From NCBI RefSeq assembly GCF_002939705.1, contig NZ_MDCB01000006.1:70487-134486 (forward strand): a stretch of DNA of 64,000 bases, read 5' to 3'. The position numbers and the translations under genes are program-made. Positions within the stretch are counted from its first letter, which is position 1. Every line of letters starts with the position of its first letter. This DNA comes from Xanthomonas albilineans. GTDB taxonomy: Bacteria; Pseudomonadota; Gammaproteobacteria; Xanthomonadales; Xanthomonadaceae. The notes under the pieces are model-generated. The model saw only the letters and a list, made by a program, of their open reading frames with translations. It was not told the origin of the DNA and did not search any database. Shown here one piece after another: positions 1 to 10,974 of the stretch.

Positions 1-741
1 GAAGCCGGTTTCGATGACATGCAGGTAGAGCGAGTCGCTGTAGCGACCGTCCTGGCTGCGGTTAGCCTGCAACCAGTTGAGGAATTGCTTGACGTCGACA
101 TTGAGGCTGCCGCTGGTCGGCAGATTGGCCTGACCGGCCGTGCCGTGCGGGATGAAGGTATACACGTAATAGCCGGCGCCACTGTTATCCCCCTCCCACA
201 AGTCGAAGGTATAGCCGCCAGCGGTGATCACGTTGGTGGCGGTGGGCTGGCCCACCGGATAGGAATTGTTTCCACCCCAGATCATTAATTCCAGTTGTGG
301 CACGTCCTTGTTGGTATCGCGGCGGAAGAATATGTCGTAGGCGAAGTCGCCGTGCATGTCAGTGCCGCCAGCAGTGTAGGAGAACTGGACCGGGATCGAC
401 GTCAGCGAAGATACCTGGGCCGGGAACAAGGTATCGCCGGTCGGATTCCAGCCGTAGTGGAAGCCGCGCAGGATCGCTGGATAACCATGCAGGTCGTTGT
501 TGGGGTAGTTGAAGGACACATTCAACTCCGGCGTGCTGCCGGTGCCGAACGTGCCATGCATGCCGTGGTTCGGATCGCCGAAGTCGTTGACCCAGGCGTA
601 ATGGCTCCCATAGACCTTGTTCGGGCCCGCCATTACCAGTGGCGCGGCGGCCAGACACGCCAGCGCGAGCAGTGTCTGCAGAGAACGGCGTGTCGTACGC
701 GGGGCAAGTGAGACACCCGCAACCATATTGATGTTGTGCAT
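1..741 (-). CDS. Secreted GH12 endoglucanase/xyloglucanase (3' part missing)
   Basis: The first 247 codons are present and the gene runs off the left edge of the window. The start at 741 follows an AGGA ribosome site; an in-frame ATG at 726 is the alternative. Residues 1-38 form a signal peptide ending V-M-A before G-P-N. The mature part reads as glycoside hydrolase family 12: the LELMIW motif places the nucleophile glutamate near residue 151, and the segment H-V-I-E-T-G-F just before the edge is where the family's second catalytic region begins. Family members cleave beta-1,4-glucan or xyloglucan outside the cell. In a plant-associated Xanthomonas lineage this is a likely plant cell-wall degrading enzyme. 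The acid/base glutamate lies outside the window, so activity cannot be judged. Confidence 0.82.
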   Translation of the reverse strand, partial: MHNINMVAGVSLAPRTTRRSLQTLLALACLAAAPLVMAGPNKVYGSHYAWVNDFGDPNHGMHGTFGTGSTPELNVSFNYPNNDLHGYPAILRGFHYGWNPTGDTLFPAQVSSLTSIPVQFSYTAGGTDMHGDFAYDIFFRRDTNKDVPQLELMIWGGNNSYPVGQPTATNVITAGGYTFDLWEGDNSGAGYYVYTFIPHGTAGQANLPTSGSLNVDVKQFLNWLQANRSQDGRYSDSLYLHVIETGF

Positions 742-1072
742 CGGAATTTTCCTGAGAGGAACAGCAATGTGCTGCCTTAACTCACGCTAACAAGATGTCC
801 CCAGCATGAGCTATGAAAAGAACATCTGCCCTCACGCACGAATGGCAATAGTGTTAGGTCGGAGCAGTATCAAGTGTGCGCAAACGCCCACATACAGCCC
901 ATTGGCGACATCCGATAACCCGCGTTGTCTACCTGGCTAACCACTGCCATATACACATGCACCGTCGATATAAGATTGTCGATGGGCTTTCGCGTGACGG
1001 CTGCGCTATGGCGCGCCGGATGCTGCTCTGACTCTGCTAGGCTGCATCGCCCCGCATCACGGAAAAAACTCA
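742..1072. other. Intergenic region between divergent genes
   Basis: This 331-base gap separates the GH12 gene (minus) from the small plus-strand gene at 1073. It must hold both promoters. I saw no convincing gene, tRNA or repeat. The segment around 780-960 is AT-richer than its surroundings, as expected for promoters. I looked for a Clp/CRP-like TGTGA-N6-TCACA site and did not find one with correct spacing. Confidence 0.5.
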
Positions 1073-1411
1073 ATGGCCGTCACCTATTCGATCAGCCTGC
1101 CCGATCCCTCCCGTGCCCGCGGCAGCCACCCGTCGCTGAGTTTCACTGCCCATGGTGCCGACGCCTTCGCCGAACAGTTGCAAACCGCGCTGCGCGACCC
1201 AGGCTGGTGCGAGCGTTGGCGCGCGTTGCAGCCTGATCCGGACGAGGCGGATCCGGCCTTGAGCATCACCGACCCCGATGCACGCGTCATCGGCAAGCAG
1301 AACGACCTGCGCATCGACCTGTCTGTCACCACCAGCATCCCCGGCGACATTCTGAGGCAGCGCATGCGTTTGCTCGCTGGCAGCTTCTGGGAACTGCACG
1401 ACGTGCGCTGA
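1073..1411 (+). CDS. Conserved-looking hypothetical protein, 112 aa
   Basis: A small cytoplasmic-looking protein without signal peptide or membrane segment. I do not recognise a domain. Composition is balanced and GC-rich at third codon positions like neighbouring genes, which supports a real gene. The start ATG at 1073 has only a weak purine stretch (GGAAAAAA) upstream. It is convergent with fghA and has its own promoter region. Function unknown. Confidence 0.6.
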   Translation: MAVTYSISLPDPSRARGSHPSLSFTAHGADAFAEQLQTALRDPGWCERWRALQPDPDEADPALSITDPDARVIGKQNDLRIDLSVTTSIPGDILRQRMRLLAGSFWELHDVR

Positions 1412-1552
1412 AACGACGCGACATTGTCGCCCTACCTGTCAAGCGACAGTCAGCACGATGTGCGTGGCACAGCCCGCAGTCGATGTCCGAGCGTGGCGAT
1501 CTCCCTGCACCCATCCAAGGCTGACCGCACACCGCAACCAGCCCCTACATCC

Positions 1553-1578
1553 CGCGCTGCGCTCAGTCGCGCAGCGCG
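1553..1578. terminator. GC hairpin at the end of fghA
   Basis: A perfect 9-bp stem (CGCGCTGCG and CGCAGCGCG, 8-base loop) overlaps the last codons of fghA, between two convergent genes. There is no T-tract on either side, so it may be only a folded coding end rather than a true intrinsic terminator. Confidence 0.3.
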
Positions 1579-2393
1579 CGTGCGTGGAAGGCGATGTGCT
1601 CGCCGATGAAGCTGCCGACGAAGTAATAACTATGGTCGTAACCAGGCTGCAGACGCAGGGTCAGCGGATAGCCAGCGGCATCGGCGGCATCCTGCAATAG
1701 CTGCGGTCGCAGTTGCGCCTCCAGGAACGCGTCGTCACCGCCCTGGTCGATCAGCATCGGCAGGCGCTCGTGGGCCGTGCAGATCAGTGCACTAGCGTCA
1801 TACGCCAGCCACTGCGCGCGATCCTCGCCCAAATACGCGGTGAAGGCTTTCTCGCCCCAGGGCACCTGCGCCGGCGCCACGATCGGCGCGAACGCCGACA
1901 CGCTGCGGAAGCGACCTGGGTTCTTCAGCGCGACCACCAGTGCGCCATGCCCTCCCATTGAATGACCGCTGATCGCACGGCGACCGTTGTGCGGGAACTG
2001 CGCTTCGACCAATGCCGGCAGTTCCTGCACCACGTAGTCGTACATGCGGTAATGCGCGGCCCACGGCGCGCGCGTGGCGTTGACGTAGAAACCGGCGCCG
2101 ATGCCCAGATCGTAGCCATCGGCATCGGCCACGTCATCGCCGCGCGGACTGGTGTCGGGCGCGACCAGGATCACCCCATGCTCGGCGGCATAGCGCTGCG
2201 CACCGCACTTGATGATGAAGTTTTGCTCGGTGCAGGTCAGTCCACTGAGCCAGTAAAGCACCGGCAATTCTGCGTGCTCTGCCTGCGGCGGCAGATACAC
2301 CGCGACATGCATCGTGCAGCCGAGGACCGTCGAGTGGTGACAATAGACGTCCTGCCAACCACCGTGACAGGCATGATGTTCGATGCGTTCCAT
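1563..2393 (-). CDS. fghA: S-formylglutathione hydrolase
   Basis: This 276-residue esterase D-family enzyme hydrolyses S-formylglutathione to formate and glutathione, the second step of glutathione-dependent formaldehyde detoxification. The nucleophile serine is in [10 protein letters not shown], and the C-terminal G-Y-D-H-S-Y-Y-F carries the catalytic histidine; both are intact. The start at 2393 is chosen because AGGAACTTTC precedes it and the protein then begins at the family's usual N-terminus; a longer frame to 2513 would overlap frmA. It lies 82 bases downstream of frmA on the same strand, so the two are almost certainly co-transcribed, originally under FrmR control (see the broken frmR upstream). 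Confidence 0.95.
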   Translation of the reverse strand: MERIEHHACHGGWQDVYCHHSTVLGCTMHVAVYLPPQAEHAELPVLYWLSGLTCTEQNFIIKCGAQRYAAEHGVILVAPDTSPRGDDVADADGYDLGIGAGFYVNATRAPWAAHYRMYDYVVQELPALVEAQFPHNGRRAISGHSMGGHGALVVALKNPGRFRSVSAFAPIVAPAQVPWGEKAFTAYLGEDRAQWLAYDASALICTAHERLPMLIDQGGDDAFLEAQLRPQLLQDAADAAGYPLTLRLQPGYDHSYYFVGSFIGEHIAFHARALRD

Positions 2394-2475
2394 GAAAGTT
2401 CCTCGTGGTTTGGGAACGGCCCGCGTGCCCTGCGGTGCGTGCAGGACACCGCCGCGCAACACACCGACCCGACGA

Positions 2476-3905
<1,430 letters not shown>

Positions 3906-4229
3906 GCAGTTCGACTCTGAAACGATACTGGGGATAGTATCTGCGCGACCAGCAAAAAGGAACGGCGAACCGTGTCCACGCCATGTCGACCAGCTTCACC
4001 AGCGTAACGCGCCGATTCGGCATACACCGATGCTGATACATACAAGAAGATCTCAACAACAGGCAACAAGTTGCCATAAAGCCGTCGCCACTGTTGCCTA
4101 TGATCATGGAGCAACCATGTGCTGGCCGGATATCGGTGAACAGGCACTGGGGCCGCACCAGTTCCAGGCCGCCGTCACCCGGTCTAGACTGGCTAAATCC
4201 CTTTTGGTCACTCCCTCAAGATCGTGGAC
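3906..4229. other. Intergenic region between frmR and the response regulator
   Basis: This stretch contains the FrmR operator (3924-3941) near its left end and the promoter region of the plus-strand two-component operon at its right. I saw no gene; open frames here are short and read across the frmR remnant. Confidence 0.5.
3924..3941. promoter_or_regulatory. Candidate FrmR operator
   Basis: GATACT-GGGG-AT-AGTATC: perfect 6-bp inverted arms flanking a G-tract, 18 bases upstream of the frmR start codon. RcnR/FrmR-type repressors are known to bind TACT-G-tract-AGTA sites of this form. Position and shape both fit autoregulation of the frmR-frmA-fghA operon. Confidence 0.72.
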
Positions 4230-4940
4230 ATGAAATCCTTCATCCTGGTCGTCGACGACGATCCGGATCTACGCCGACTCATCAGCGAGTTCCTGAGCGA
4301 GCACGGCTATCAGGTGGAATCCGCCGAAACAGTGGCGCAAATGCGCCAATTGATGGCCGAACGGCAGCCTGACCTGATCGTCCTGGACGTGATGATGCCC
4401 GGCGAAGACGGGCTCAGCGCGGCGCGCCAACTCGCCAGCGAGCGCGGCGCCCCTGCCGTCATCATGCTCAGCGCACTGGGCAGCGACACCGACCGCATCA
4501 TCGGCCTGGAAGTGGGCGCCGACGATTACCTGGCCAAACCCTGCAATCCACGCGAACTGCTGGCGCGCGTGCGTGCGCTACTGCGCCGCAGTCAGGCCGC
4601 GACGCTGCCACCGGAAGCGCGCGGCAATGTCTACGAATTCGCTGGCTGGCGGCTGGACGTGATGCGTCGCGATCTACGCGACCCCACCGGCATCTTCATC
4701 AATCTCTCCGACGGCGAGTTCGCACTGCTACGCACCTTCGTCGAGCACCCTCAACGCGTCCTCAGCCGCGATCAATTGCTCGACTACGCGCGCGGGCGCG
4801 ACACCGAGGTCTACGATCGCGCCATCGACAGCCAGATCAGCCGCCTACGCCGCAAGATCAACGAACGCGTGCAGACCGAATTGATCCGTACCGTGCGCAA
4901 CGAAGGCTACATGCTGCTGCCGAGCGTCGCCCGCCTGTGA
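4230..4940 (+). CDS. OmpR/PhoB-family response regulator
   Basis: A 236-residue regulator: receiver domain (acidic pocket V-D-D-D near residues 8-11, phospho-acceptor Asp at about 53 in V-L-D-V-M-M-P-G, conserved Lys in L-A-K-P) followed by a winged-helix DNA-binding domain with the usual R-D-Q-L-L-D-Y and S-R-L-R-R-K-I signatures. I prefer the ATG at 4230; a GTG at 4224 in the same frame is also possible, and a weak AAG lies upstream of both. It overlaps the following histidine kinase by GTGA, so the two are translationally coupled and form one system. The stimulus and targets are not evident. Confidence 0.92.
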   Translation: MKSFILVVDDDPDLRRLISEFLSEHGYQVESAETVAQMRQLMAERQPDLIVLDVMMPGEDGLSAARQLASERGAPAVIMLSALGSDTDRIIGLEVGADDYLAKPCNPRELLARVRALLRRSQAATLPPEARGNVYEFAGWRLDVMRRDLRDPTGIFINLSDGEFALLRTFVEHPQRVLSRDQLLDYARGRDTEVYDRAIDSQISRLRRKINERVQTELIRTVRNEGYMLLPSVARL

Positions 4941-6418
4941 GCGCCCCCAAGCGCGGCTTGCCGATCTTCGCACGCACCTTCCTGTTGCTCGTCGTGGCGT
5001 TGCTCGCCGCGCAACTGATCGGCATCGCCCTGGTCCTGCGCACGCCGGCCTACGAGATGCCGGTGCATCCGCCGGAAGTGATCGCCCTGCTCAGCACCCG
5101 GATGCCGGCCGGCACGCAGACGCTGAAAGTTCAGGACTCTGCCAATGCGCCATTGCCGGCCCCGGACCAGGTCCGCGATCGCATGGCCGAACGCCTGATG
5201 GCGCATTGGCTGGAAGTGGAGCCGGAAGAGGTACGGTTCTACCGCAACAGCGACGGTCGACTCGACCGCCTGCGCTTCCGGCTGGGGGAGCCACCGCCGT
5301 CACAACCCGCCTCTGCGCCATCCAACCAAGCAGCCGACACGTCCTCCTCGCACATTGCTATCGCCCCACCACCACCGCACCCCGTGTCGGGGGATGCGAC
5401 CCGCACCAACGCCTTCGAAGCGACGATGCGCGCCATGGGCTGGCGCCAGCATGGCTTCGCCCCAGCGGTGCCGCTGCTGGATGGCTTCACCGCCGCGCTG
5501 CACCAACCCGATGGCAGTTGGCGCAGCGTGATGTCGCCGCCGCGGCGCTTTTCCGCCGAATTCAAGACCAAGGTGGTGGTACTGCTCTTGGCCGGCATGG
5601 TGGCGATGCTACCGCTGGCCTGGTGGTTCTCGCGGGCACTATCGGCGCCGATCAGGCGCTTTGCCGAAGCCGCCGACCGCCTCGGCCGCAATCCCAACGC
5701 ACAGCCGCTAAAGCGCAGCGGACCCAGCGAAATCGTGCAAGCCGCCGATTCGTTCAACGCGATGCAGGCGCGTCTGAACCGCCTCATCAACGAACGCACG
5801 CACATGGTCGCCGCGATCGCCCACGACCTGCGCACACCGCTGGCACGCCTAGCGTTCCGTCTGGAGAGCCTACAGCCACCGTTGCGCGACAAAACCATGG
5901 CCGACATCGAGGAGATGAAAGCGATGATTTCCGCCGCACTGAACTTCATCCATAACGACAGCCAACGCACCCCACGCTCTCCGTTGGACTTCCGCCTCCT
6001 CGTAGAGAGCGTGGTGGACGATGCCAGCGATACCGGCGCCGACGTGACCCTGCGCGCCGGCCAGGCCATCACCCTCGATGGCGATCCGCTATCGCTGCGA
6101 CGCATGGTGATGAACCTGGTGCAGAACGCGTTGAAATACGGCAAATGCGCGCGCCTGCACCTGCGGCGCGAAGCCACCGAGTGCGTGCTGTGGATCGACG
6201 ACGACGGCCCCGGCATCAACCCTAGTCAGCGCGAAAAGCTGTTTCTGCCGTTCTTCCGTGGTGAAAATTCGCGCAACCGCGACACCGGCGGCATCGGCCT
6301 GGGCCTATCGGTGGCGCACAGCACGGTGCTTGCGCACGGCGGGGAAATCGACCTGAGCAACCGTGCCGAGGGCGGCTTGCGGGTGTGCGTGAGACTGCCT
6401 TGCCAGGCGAGCGCATGA
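4937..6418 (+). CDS. EnvZ-like sensor histidine kinase
   Basis: A 493-residue inner-membrane kinase. TM1 is at about residues 13-34, followed by a periplasmic domain of about 175 residues with a Pro/Ser/Ala-rich stretch near 118-150, TM2 at about 212-231, a HAMP linker, then a HisKA domain with the phospho-accepting His near 296 in A-I-A-H-D-L-R-T-P. The ATP-binding domain shows N-box L-V-Q-N-A-L-K-Y-G, D-D-D-G-P-G-I and G-I-G-L-G-L. The start is GTG at 4937, overlapping the regulator stop (GTGA). The H-box places it with EnvZ/OmpR-type kinases; the periplasmic sensor is not one I recognise. Confidence 0.9.
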   Translation: MSAPKRGLPIFARTFLLLVVALLAAQLIGIALVLRTPAYEMPVHPPEVIALLSTRMPAGTQTLKVQDSANAPLPAPDQVRDRMAERLMAHWLEVEPEEVRFYRNSDGRLDRLRFRLGEPPPSQPASAPSNQAADTSSSHIAIAPPPPHPVSGDATRTNAFEATMRAMGWRQHGFAPAVPLLDGFTAALHQPDGSWRSVMSPPRRFSAEFKTKVVVLLLAGMVAMLPLAWWFSRALSAPIRRFAEAADRLGRNPNAQPLKRSGPSEIVQAADSFNAMQARLNRLINERTHMVAAIAHDLRTPLARLAFRLESLQPPLRDKTMADIEEMKAMISAALNFIHNDSQRTPRSPLDFRLLVESVVDDASDTGADVTLRAGQAITLDGDPLSLRRMVMNLVQNALKYGKCARLHLRREATECVLWIDDDGPGINPSQREKLFLPFFRGENSRNRDTGGIGLGLSVAHSTVLAHGGEIDLSNRAEGGLRVCVRLPCQASA

Positions 6419-6450
6419 ATCCGCACGCAAGACGAACGAGGCTGGCCCGT

Positions 6451-7371
6451 CTAGCGTCGTTGCTGACTGACGTGTTCTGCCGCGCTTTCCCGTTGCAGCA
6501 CCGCCTTCATCCTGGCCAGTCCATCGGGATTGGGCCAGCCAGCGAACGTATCGAGGATGGTGGTGCCACGCACCAGATAGAACGTCGGCGTACCGATGCT
6601 GTGCAGGAAAGCCCAGTCGCTGCGCCGATACATCAGGTGCATCGGCAGCCTGGGCTGGCGGCGATTCCATTGCACGATGCCGTCGATGGGTGGGTTGGTG
6701 CCCGGCGCAACCAGCAGCACCAGCCGCTCGCGCAGCCAGCGGTCGTCCTCACTGGTCACGATTTCGTTGAGCCCGTTTGCCGCGAAATGGCAATCCGGAT
6801 GGACCACCGCGAGTATGGCCAGACGGTCATCGTGCAAAGCGAACGCACGCACCTCCGCCCGAGTCGGCGAAACGATGTCTATCACGCGCCGGGATGAACC
6901 CAAGGGTCGCTCGAACGCAAGCGTGGGCAACGCTGCGAGAGGCCGCGTCTGCAACGCGGCCAGGATCCGATTTGCCGCGTCGAACTGGCTGATCGAAGCC
7001 AAAGCATCAGCATAGGAAATGTCATGCCAGCGGGTCGCGCGCCCCTGCCGCTGCAAGCGCGCATAGAGGCAGCCGAGTTTATGCACATGCCGGGGATCAA
7101 ACGAGTAGCCCTCGGCGAGCACCGTCGCCCTAAATAGATCGTCCTCGTCAAAAGGCAAATTGGCGGCAGCGCAGGGATCGGCCGTGCCGGCCATGCGTTC
7201 GTACAGAGAAACGACTGCCTCCGCGCGCTGGGCGCCAGGCAGGTCTTGAACGTTCAGGTCAGCCAGTGCATCGTAGAGCGAACGGTCACGCGCTTGCGCG
7301 CAGACAAAAGGCGCTGCCAAGGCGAGCAAGCCAGCGCCAATGAAAAACACTACTGGTTGCAGAGATGGCAT
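6451..7371 (-). CDS. Secreted thioredoxin-fold protein with a single cysteine in place of CxxC
   Basis: A 306-residue protein starting M-P-S-L-Q-P-V with a hydrophobic segment ending A-L-A-A-P-F-V-C-A-Q-A, read as a signal peptide. The C-terminal half resembles a thioredoxin fold: strand L-A-I-L-A-V-V-H-P-D-C-H-F-A (a lone cysteine where CxxC is usual), a cis-proline loop G-T-P-T-F-Y-L-V and a final helix. No close family is recognised. Its ATG overlaps the stop codon of the upstream gene (TGATG at 7371), so translation is coupled to that small cysteine-tailed protein. That suggests, but does not prove, that it handles the partner's cysteines in the periplasm. Confidence 0.7.
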   Translation of the reverse strand: MPSLQPVVFFIGAGLLALAAPFVCAQARDRSLYDALADLNVQDLPGAQRAEAVVSLYERMAGTADPCAAANLPFDEDDLFRATVLAEGYSFDPRHVHKLGCLYARLQRQGRATRWHDISYADALASISQFDAANRILAALQTRPLAALPTLAFERPLGSSRRVIDIVSPTRAEVRAFALHDDRLAILAVVHPDCHFAANGLNEIVTSEDDRWLRERLVLLVAPGTNPPIDGIVQWNRRQPRLPMHLMYRRSDWAFLHSIGTPTFYLVRGTTILDTFAGWPNPDGLARMKAVLQRESAAEHVSQQRR

Positions 7372-7826
7372 CAGCACTCGCTCGTGCACATCGAGCCTGC
7401 GCTCTCTACACAAGTATTATTGGGACGACAGGTTTTATCCATATCCTCATGATCTGGGTCTTGGCCCCTGCCAGGAATGAAGGCTGACGCTGGATAGGCC
7501 CGACTCACGGCCCTGTCTTCCTCGGAATCGACGCGAATCTTGCGCATGCTGGAGACCTTGCTTTCCAACCCGAACAGCGACAGTAGCCGATACGCCTGAC
7601 TGGCCGAAAGCTCCGCCTCTATATCGCTGTATCTAAACGATGTCACACCGGATACGTTGAAACGCAAGGATTCGACAAACCGTTTTCTTGCAGCGGGGGA
7701 AAGCAAATTGATCGGACTGGAAGCATCGGCCTTGGCCAGGTACTCCGTGAGACCTTCGGCAGAATGAATCGGAGCCGTTCTCAACCGCAATGTACTTGCG
7801 TTACTACTGGAACTTTTTCGACTCAA
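7371..7826 (-). CDS. Small protein of a local paralogous family with Cys-rich tail
   Basis: Residues about 16-105 are clearly homologous to the divergent gene at 8147: shared A-P-I-x-S-A-E, A-D-A-S-S-P, L-L-S-P-A-x-R-K-R-F, S-L-R-F-N, G-V-T-S-F and I-E-A-E-L-S-A-S-Q-A. The C-terminus differs and ends with four cysteines in D-K-T-C-R-P-N-N-T-C ... S-M-C-T-S-E-C. The frame opens with TTG at 7826; no clear ribosome site or signal peptide precedes it, whereas the paralog has one, so the 5' end may be eroded. It ends in a TGATG overlap with the thioredoxin-fold gene. Function unknown; a secreted precursor or small envelope protein is possible. Confidence 0.6.
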   Translation of the reverse strand: MSRKSSSSNASTLRLRTAPIHSAEGLTEYLAKADASSPINLLSPAARKRFVESLRFNVSGVTSFRYSDIEAELSASQAYRLLSLFGLESKVSSMRKIRVDSEEDRAVSRAYPASAFIPGRGQDPDHEDMDKTCRPNNTCVESAGSMCTSEC

Positions 7827-8146
7827 GCCAAAGCGGAAGCTTCAGCAAAGCTCGAATCAAAAAAATTTTGTGTACTGCCACACTCAGATCATCCTGGTCG
7901 ATGGATGATCGCCACCTCCTCGCTCCTGCTTACCGTTGCGATTTCTTTACATCGATACCGACTCAACGTCAACACCTGCTCGACGCGGCGCAAAGCAGAA
8001 AAAAGAGAAGGGCAACACAGACTCAGAACTCCCCCATCGCCCCCCCTGTCGACCACCATCCATCACTGAGAATTGAAATCCATCGTTGGCAAGCTTATGG
8101 AATACTCCCATCGCGCCGCTCGGAAAGAGCACCCAAGGAGATCTCA
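7827..8146. other. Region between the divergent paralogs
   Basis: These 320 bases hold the presumed promoters of the two divergent paralogs and possibly the eroded 5' end of the left one. A plus-strand frame is open through here into 8632, but the strong AAGGAG site places the real start at 8147. No RNA gene seen. Confidence 0.45.
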
Positions 8147-8632
8147 ATGAAACCGGAGTCGAAAAGGCTGGCAGCATTGCTGGCAGCGGTGACCTGGGTG
8201 TCGGCAGGAGTTCTTGATTGCGCAACGGCACGTCCGACCAATGCAGCACCAGCGGCAGCGGCAAAGCACGTCGATGCACAAGACGCTTCGCGGTTGCCAA
8301 CGGCACCCATTCGTTCCGCCGAGCAACTTGATCGTTACCTGGCGAGCGCGGATGCATCCAGCCCGCTTGCATTGCTTTCGCCTGCTTCGCGGAAGCGTTT
8401 CATTCAGTCGCTGCGTTTCAACGCAACCGGCGTAACATCGTTCACTTACGCCGATATCGAAGCGGAGCTTTCAGCCAGCCAGGCCTGCCGCCTGCTGACC
8501 CTGTTCGGCATCGAACACACCCTCGCCTCGATGCGCAAGATCCGCATCGAAAACCAGGAAGACGAAAAGGCAATGCAGTCCTGTGGGGCGACCAGCGTTC
8601 AACCGCACAGCGCGAACAGACCTCAACACTGA
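8147..8632 (+). CDS. Secreted small protein, paralog of the 7371-7826 gene
   Basis: 161 residues. The ATG at 8147 follows an excellent AAGGAG at optimal spacing. Residues 1-28 look like a signal peptide (basic start, then L-A-A-L-L-A-A-V-T-W-V-S-A-G-V-L), followed by an Ala-rich linker and the conserved block shared with the gene at 7371-7826 (A-P-I-R-S-A-E ... S-M-R-K-I-R). The tail is different from the paralog's and contains only one cysteine. I do not recognise the family. Divergent duplicated arrangement with a conserved core and a variable tail is worth noting; see findings. Confidence 0.68.
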   Translation: MKPESKRLAALLAAVTWVSAGVLDCATARPTNAAPAAAAKHVDAQDASRLPTAPIRSAEQLDRYLASADASSPLALLSPASRKRFIQSLRFNATGVTSFTYADIEAELSASQACRLLTLFGIEHTLASMRKIRIENQEDEKAMQSCGATSVQPHSANRPQH

Positions 8633-8695
8633 CACCACCGAACGCGGGCACTCTCGCATGCCCGCCACGGCGTCCGGCTCGGCGACGAGCACGCC

Positions 8696-10111
8696 TCAGT
8701 ACGCGAACTCGCCGAACACCCGGTCGATATCGCCGTGCCACGCGCCGTGATACAGCGCCAGCTTGCGCTCGGCGGCGGTCTGGCCTTGGTGCAGAATCTC
8801 CACCAAGGGTTCGAGAAAGCGCGATTCGTCCTGGCCGTCGCGGTTCAAGCGCGCGCGGCGGCGCAGGCCGGCCAGGGCGATCTTCACTGCTTCGGTCGCC
8901 AAGTCCCGCACGCTGCCGTTGCGGAACGGCAACTTCAGTGCGTGGCGCGGCACGCCATCGCGCAGGGCATGGCGTTCGCTCAGACTGAAATCCTTGACCA
9001 AATCCCAGGCCGCATCCAGCGCCGCGTCGTCGTACAGCAGGCCGACCCAGAACGCCGACAGCGCGCACAGCCGTCCCCACGGTCCAGCGTCGGCGCCACG
9101 CATTTCCAGATATTTTTTCAACCGCACTTCCGGAAAAGCCGTGGTCATGTGATCGGACCAATCGCGCAGGGTCGGCAACGCGCCAGGCAGCGCCGGCAAC
9201 GCGCCCCGCAGAAAATCGCGAAAGCTCTGCCCGCTGGCATCGATATAGGTGCCATCGCGATAGGAGAAATACATCGGCACATCCAGCAGATAATCGACAT
9301 AGCGCTCGTAACCGAAGCCATCCTCGAAGACGAAATCGAGCATGCCGGTGCGGTCGGCGTCGGTATCGGTCCAGATGTACGAACGGTAGCTGAGGTAGCC
9401 GTTGGGCTTGCCCTCGGTGAACGGGGAATCGGCGAACAACGCGGTGGCAATCGGCTGTAGCGCGAGCGAGACACGGAATTTCTTGACCATGTCCGCTTCG
9501 CTGGCATAGTCCAGATTGACCTGGACGGTGCAGGTGCGGGTCATCATGTCCAGGCCAAGCGTGCCGACCTTGGGCATGTACGCCTGCATGATCTTGTAGC
9601 GACCCTTGGGCATCCATGGCATTTCATCGCGGCGCCATTTCGGCTGGAAACCCATACCGAGGAAGCCCAGGCCCAATTGATCGGCCACTTGCTTGACCTC
9701 GTTGAGATGGCTACCCACTTCCACGCAAGTGTCGTGAATGGTGTGCAGCGGCGCGCCGGACAACTCCAACTGTCCGGCCGGCTCCAGCGTCACCGAGGCA
9801 CCATCGCGCAGCAGCGCGATGGTGTGCCCAGCTTCGCGCACCGGCTCCCAGCCGAACCGGGTGAGGCCGAGCAACAAGGCTTCGATCCCACGCTCGCCGT
9901 CGAACGTCGGCGGCCGCAGATCGTCCAGACGGAAACCGAATTTCTCGTGCTCGGTGCCGATGCGCCACTGCGCCTCGGGCTTTTCTCCGGAAACGAGCAC
10001 TTGGACCAGTTCGGCGCGGTCGGTGATCGGTGTCTCGGCAACGTGGCTGGGGCTCGACAAGGGCAGCACTCGCGCGAAAGAGGAAGCAATGTGGGGATCG
10101 TCCGCCGCCAT
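8696..10111 (-). CDS. gshA: Glutamate-cysteine ligase, plant/alphaproteobacterial type
   Basis: A 471-residue enzyme for the first step of glutathione synthesis, ATP-dependent ligation of Glu to Cys. It belongs to the GCS2 class found in Xanthomonadales, alphaproteobacteria and plants, not the enteric GshA type. Recognisable blocks are [36 protein letters not shown] and K-Y-L-E-M-R-G-A-D. The start at 10111 (M-A-A-D-D-P) fits the usual N-terminus, although no strong ribosome site is visible. It supplies the glutathione needed by FrmA/FghA. It is transcribed alone, divergent from the VIT-family gene. Confidence 0.94.
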   Translation of the reverse strand: MAADDPHIASSFARVLPLSSPSHVAETPITDRAELVQVLVSGEKPEAQWRIGTEHEKFGFRLDDLRPPTFDGERGIEALLLGLTRFGWEPVREAGHTIALLRDGASVTLEPAGQLELSGAPLHTIHDTCVEVGSHLNEVKQVADQLGLGFLGMGFQPKWRRDEMPWMPKGRYKIMQAYMPKVGTLGLDMMTRTCTVQVNLDYASEADMVKKFRVSLALQPIATALFADSPFTEGKPNGYLSYRSYIWTDTDADRTGMLDFVFEDGFGYERYVDYLLDVPMYFSYRDGTYIDASGQSFRDFLRGALPALPGALPTLRDWSDHMTTAFPEVRLKKYLEMRGADAGPWGRLCALSAFWVGLLYDDAALDAAWDLVKDFSLSERHALRDGVPRHALKLPFRNGSVRDLATEAVKIALAGLRRRARLNRDGQDESRFLEPLVEILHQGQTAAERKLALYHGAWHGDIDRVFGEFAY

Positions 10112-10278
10112 CGCAAGGCTGGCACTATAGCCTGCCGGTGGCGCCCACATCGCGACCGGCGGCAGCGTAGCATTCCATAGGCACCACGCTCGGCGCCGTC
10201 GAGAGTGAGACGCAGCCACGCGCCACGCTGCCGACTCGGCTAGGCTGACGCTTTACTTGGTTCGCCACAGGCGTCGCG

Positions 10279-10974
10279 ATGCGCCCCACCCACTCCGAAC
10301 GACACCGCACCGACCGCGCCGGCTGGCTGCGCGCAGCCGTGCTCGGCGCCAACGACGGCATTCTCTCCGTGGCGGGTCTGCTGGTCGGCGTCGCCAGTAG
10401 CGGAGCCTCCGCCACCACCGTGCTGACCACAGGCGTCGCCGGTCTGGTCGCCGGCGCGATGTCGATGGCTGCTGGCGAGTACGTCTCGGTGCAGTCGCAG
10501 GCAGACACCGAACACGCCGATCTGGCCCAGGAACGCCGCGAACTGCACGAAGATCCGCAGAGCGAACTGGAAGAGCTCACCGCGATCTACCGCCAGCGCG
10601 GACTGGAACCGGCGCTGGCGCGCCAGGTCGCCGAGCAACTGACCTTGCATGATGCGCTGGGCGCGCATGCGCGCGACGAACTCGGCATCACCGAAATCCT
10701 GCGCGCACGCCCATTGCAGGCGTCGGCCGCCTCGGCGGCGGCGTTTTGCAGTGGCGCGGCGCTGCCGATCGTAGCGGCCTGGCTGGCCCCGGCCGGGCAA
10801 CAACTGTGGGGGACCGGCGCGGCGACCCTGGTCGGTCTCTCGCTGACCGGCGCGCTGGCCGCCCGTGCCGGCGGCGCGTCCGGGGTGCGCGGCGCGGCAC
10901 GCGTGGTGTTCTGGGGAACGCTGGCAATGCTGACCACCGGCACCATCGGGCACCTGTTCGGCGTACACGTCTGA
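10279..10974 (+). CDS. VIT1/CCC1-family iron/manganese transporter
   Basis: 231 residues. The N-terminal hydrophobic part with G-A-N-D-G-I-L-S-V-A-G-L-L-V-G-V and G-A-M-S-M-A-A-G-E-Y-V-S-V is diagnostic of the VIT family. A charged cytoplasmic region (about residues 75-150, rich in E and R) follows, then three more membrane helices. Family members carry Fe2+ or Mn2+ across membranes; the bacterial versions are thought to export or store surplus metal. It stands alone, divergent from gshA. Substrate cannot be read from sequence. Confidence 0.88.
   Translation: MRPTHSERHRTDRAGWLRAAVLGANDGILSVAGLLVGVASSGASATTVLTTGVAGLVAGAMSMAAGEYVSVQSQADTEHADLAQERRELHEDPQSELEELTAIYRQRGLEPALARQVAEQLTLHDALGAHARDELGITEILRARPLQASAASAAAFCSGAALPIVAAWLAPAGQQLWGTGAATLVGLSLTGALAARAGGASGVRGAARVVFWGTLAMLTTGTIGHLFGVHV

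Noticed and set aside
742-830. Clp (CRP-like) binding site upstream of the GH12 gene
   Set aside because: TGTG and CTCAC elements occur but with the wrong spacing for TGTGA-N6-TCACA.
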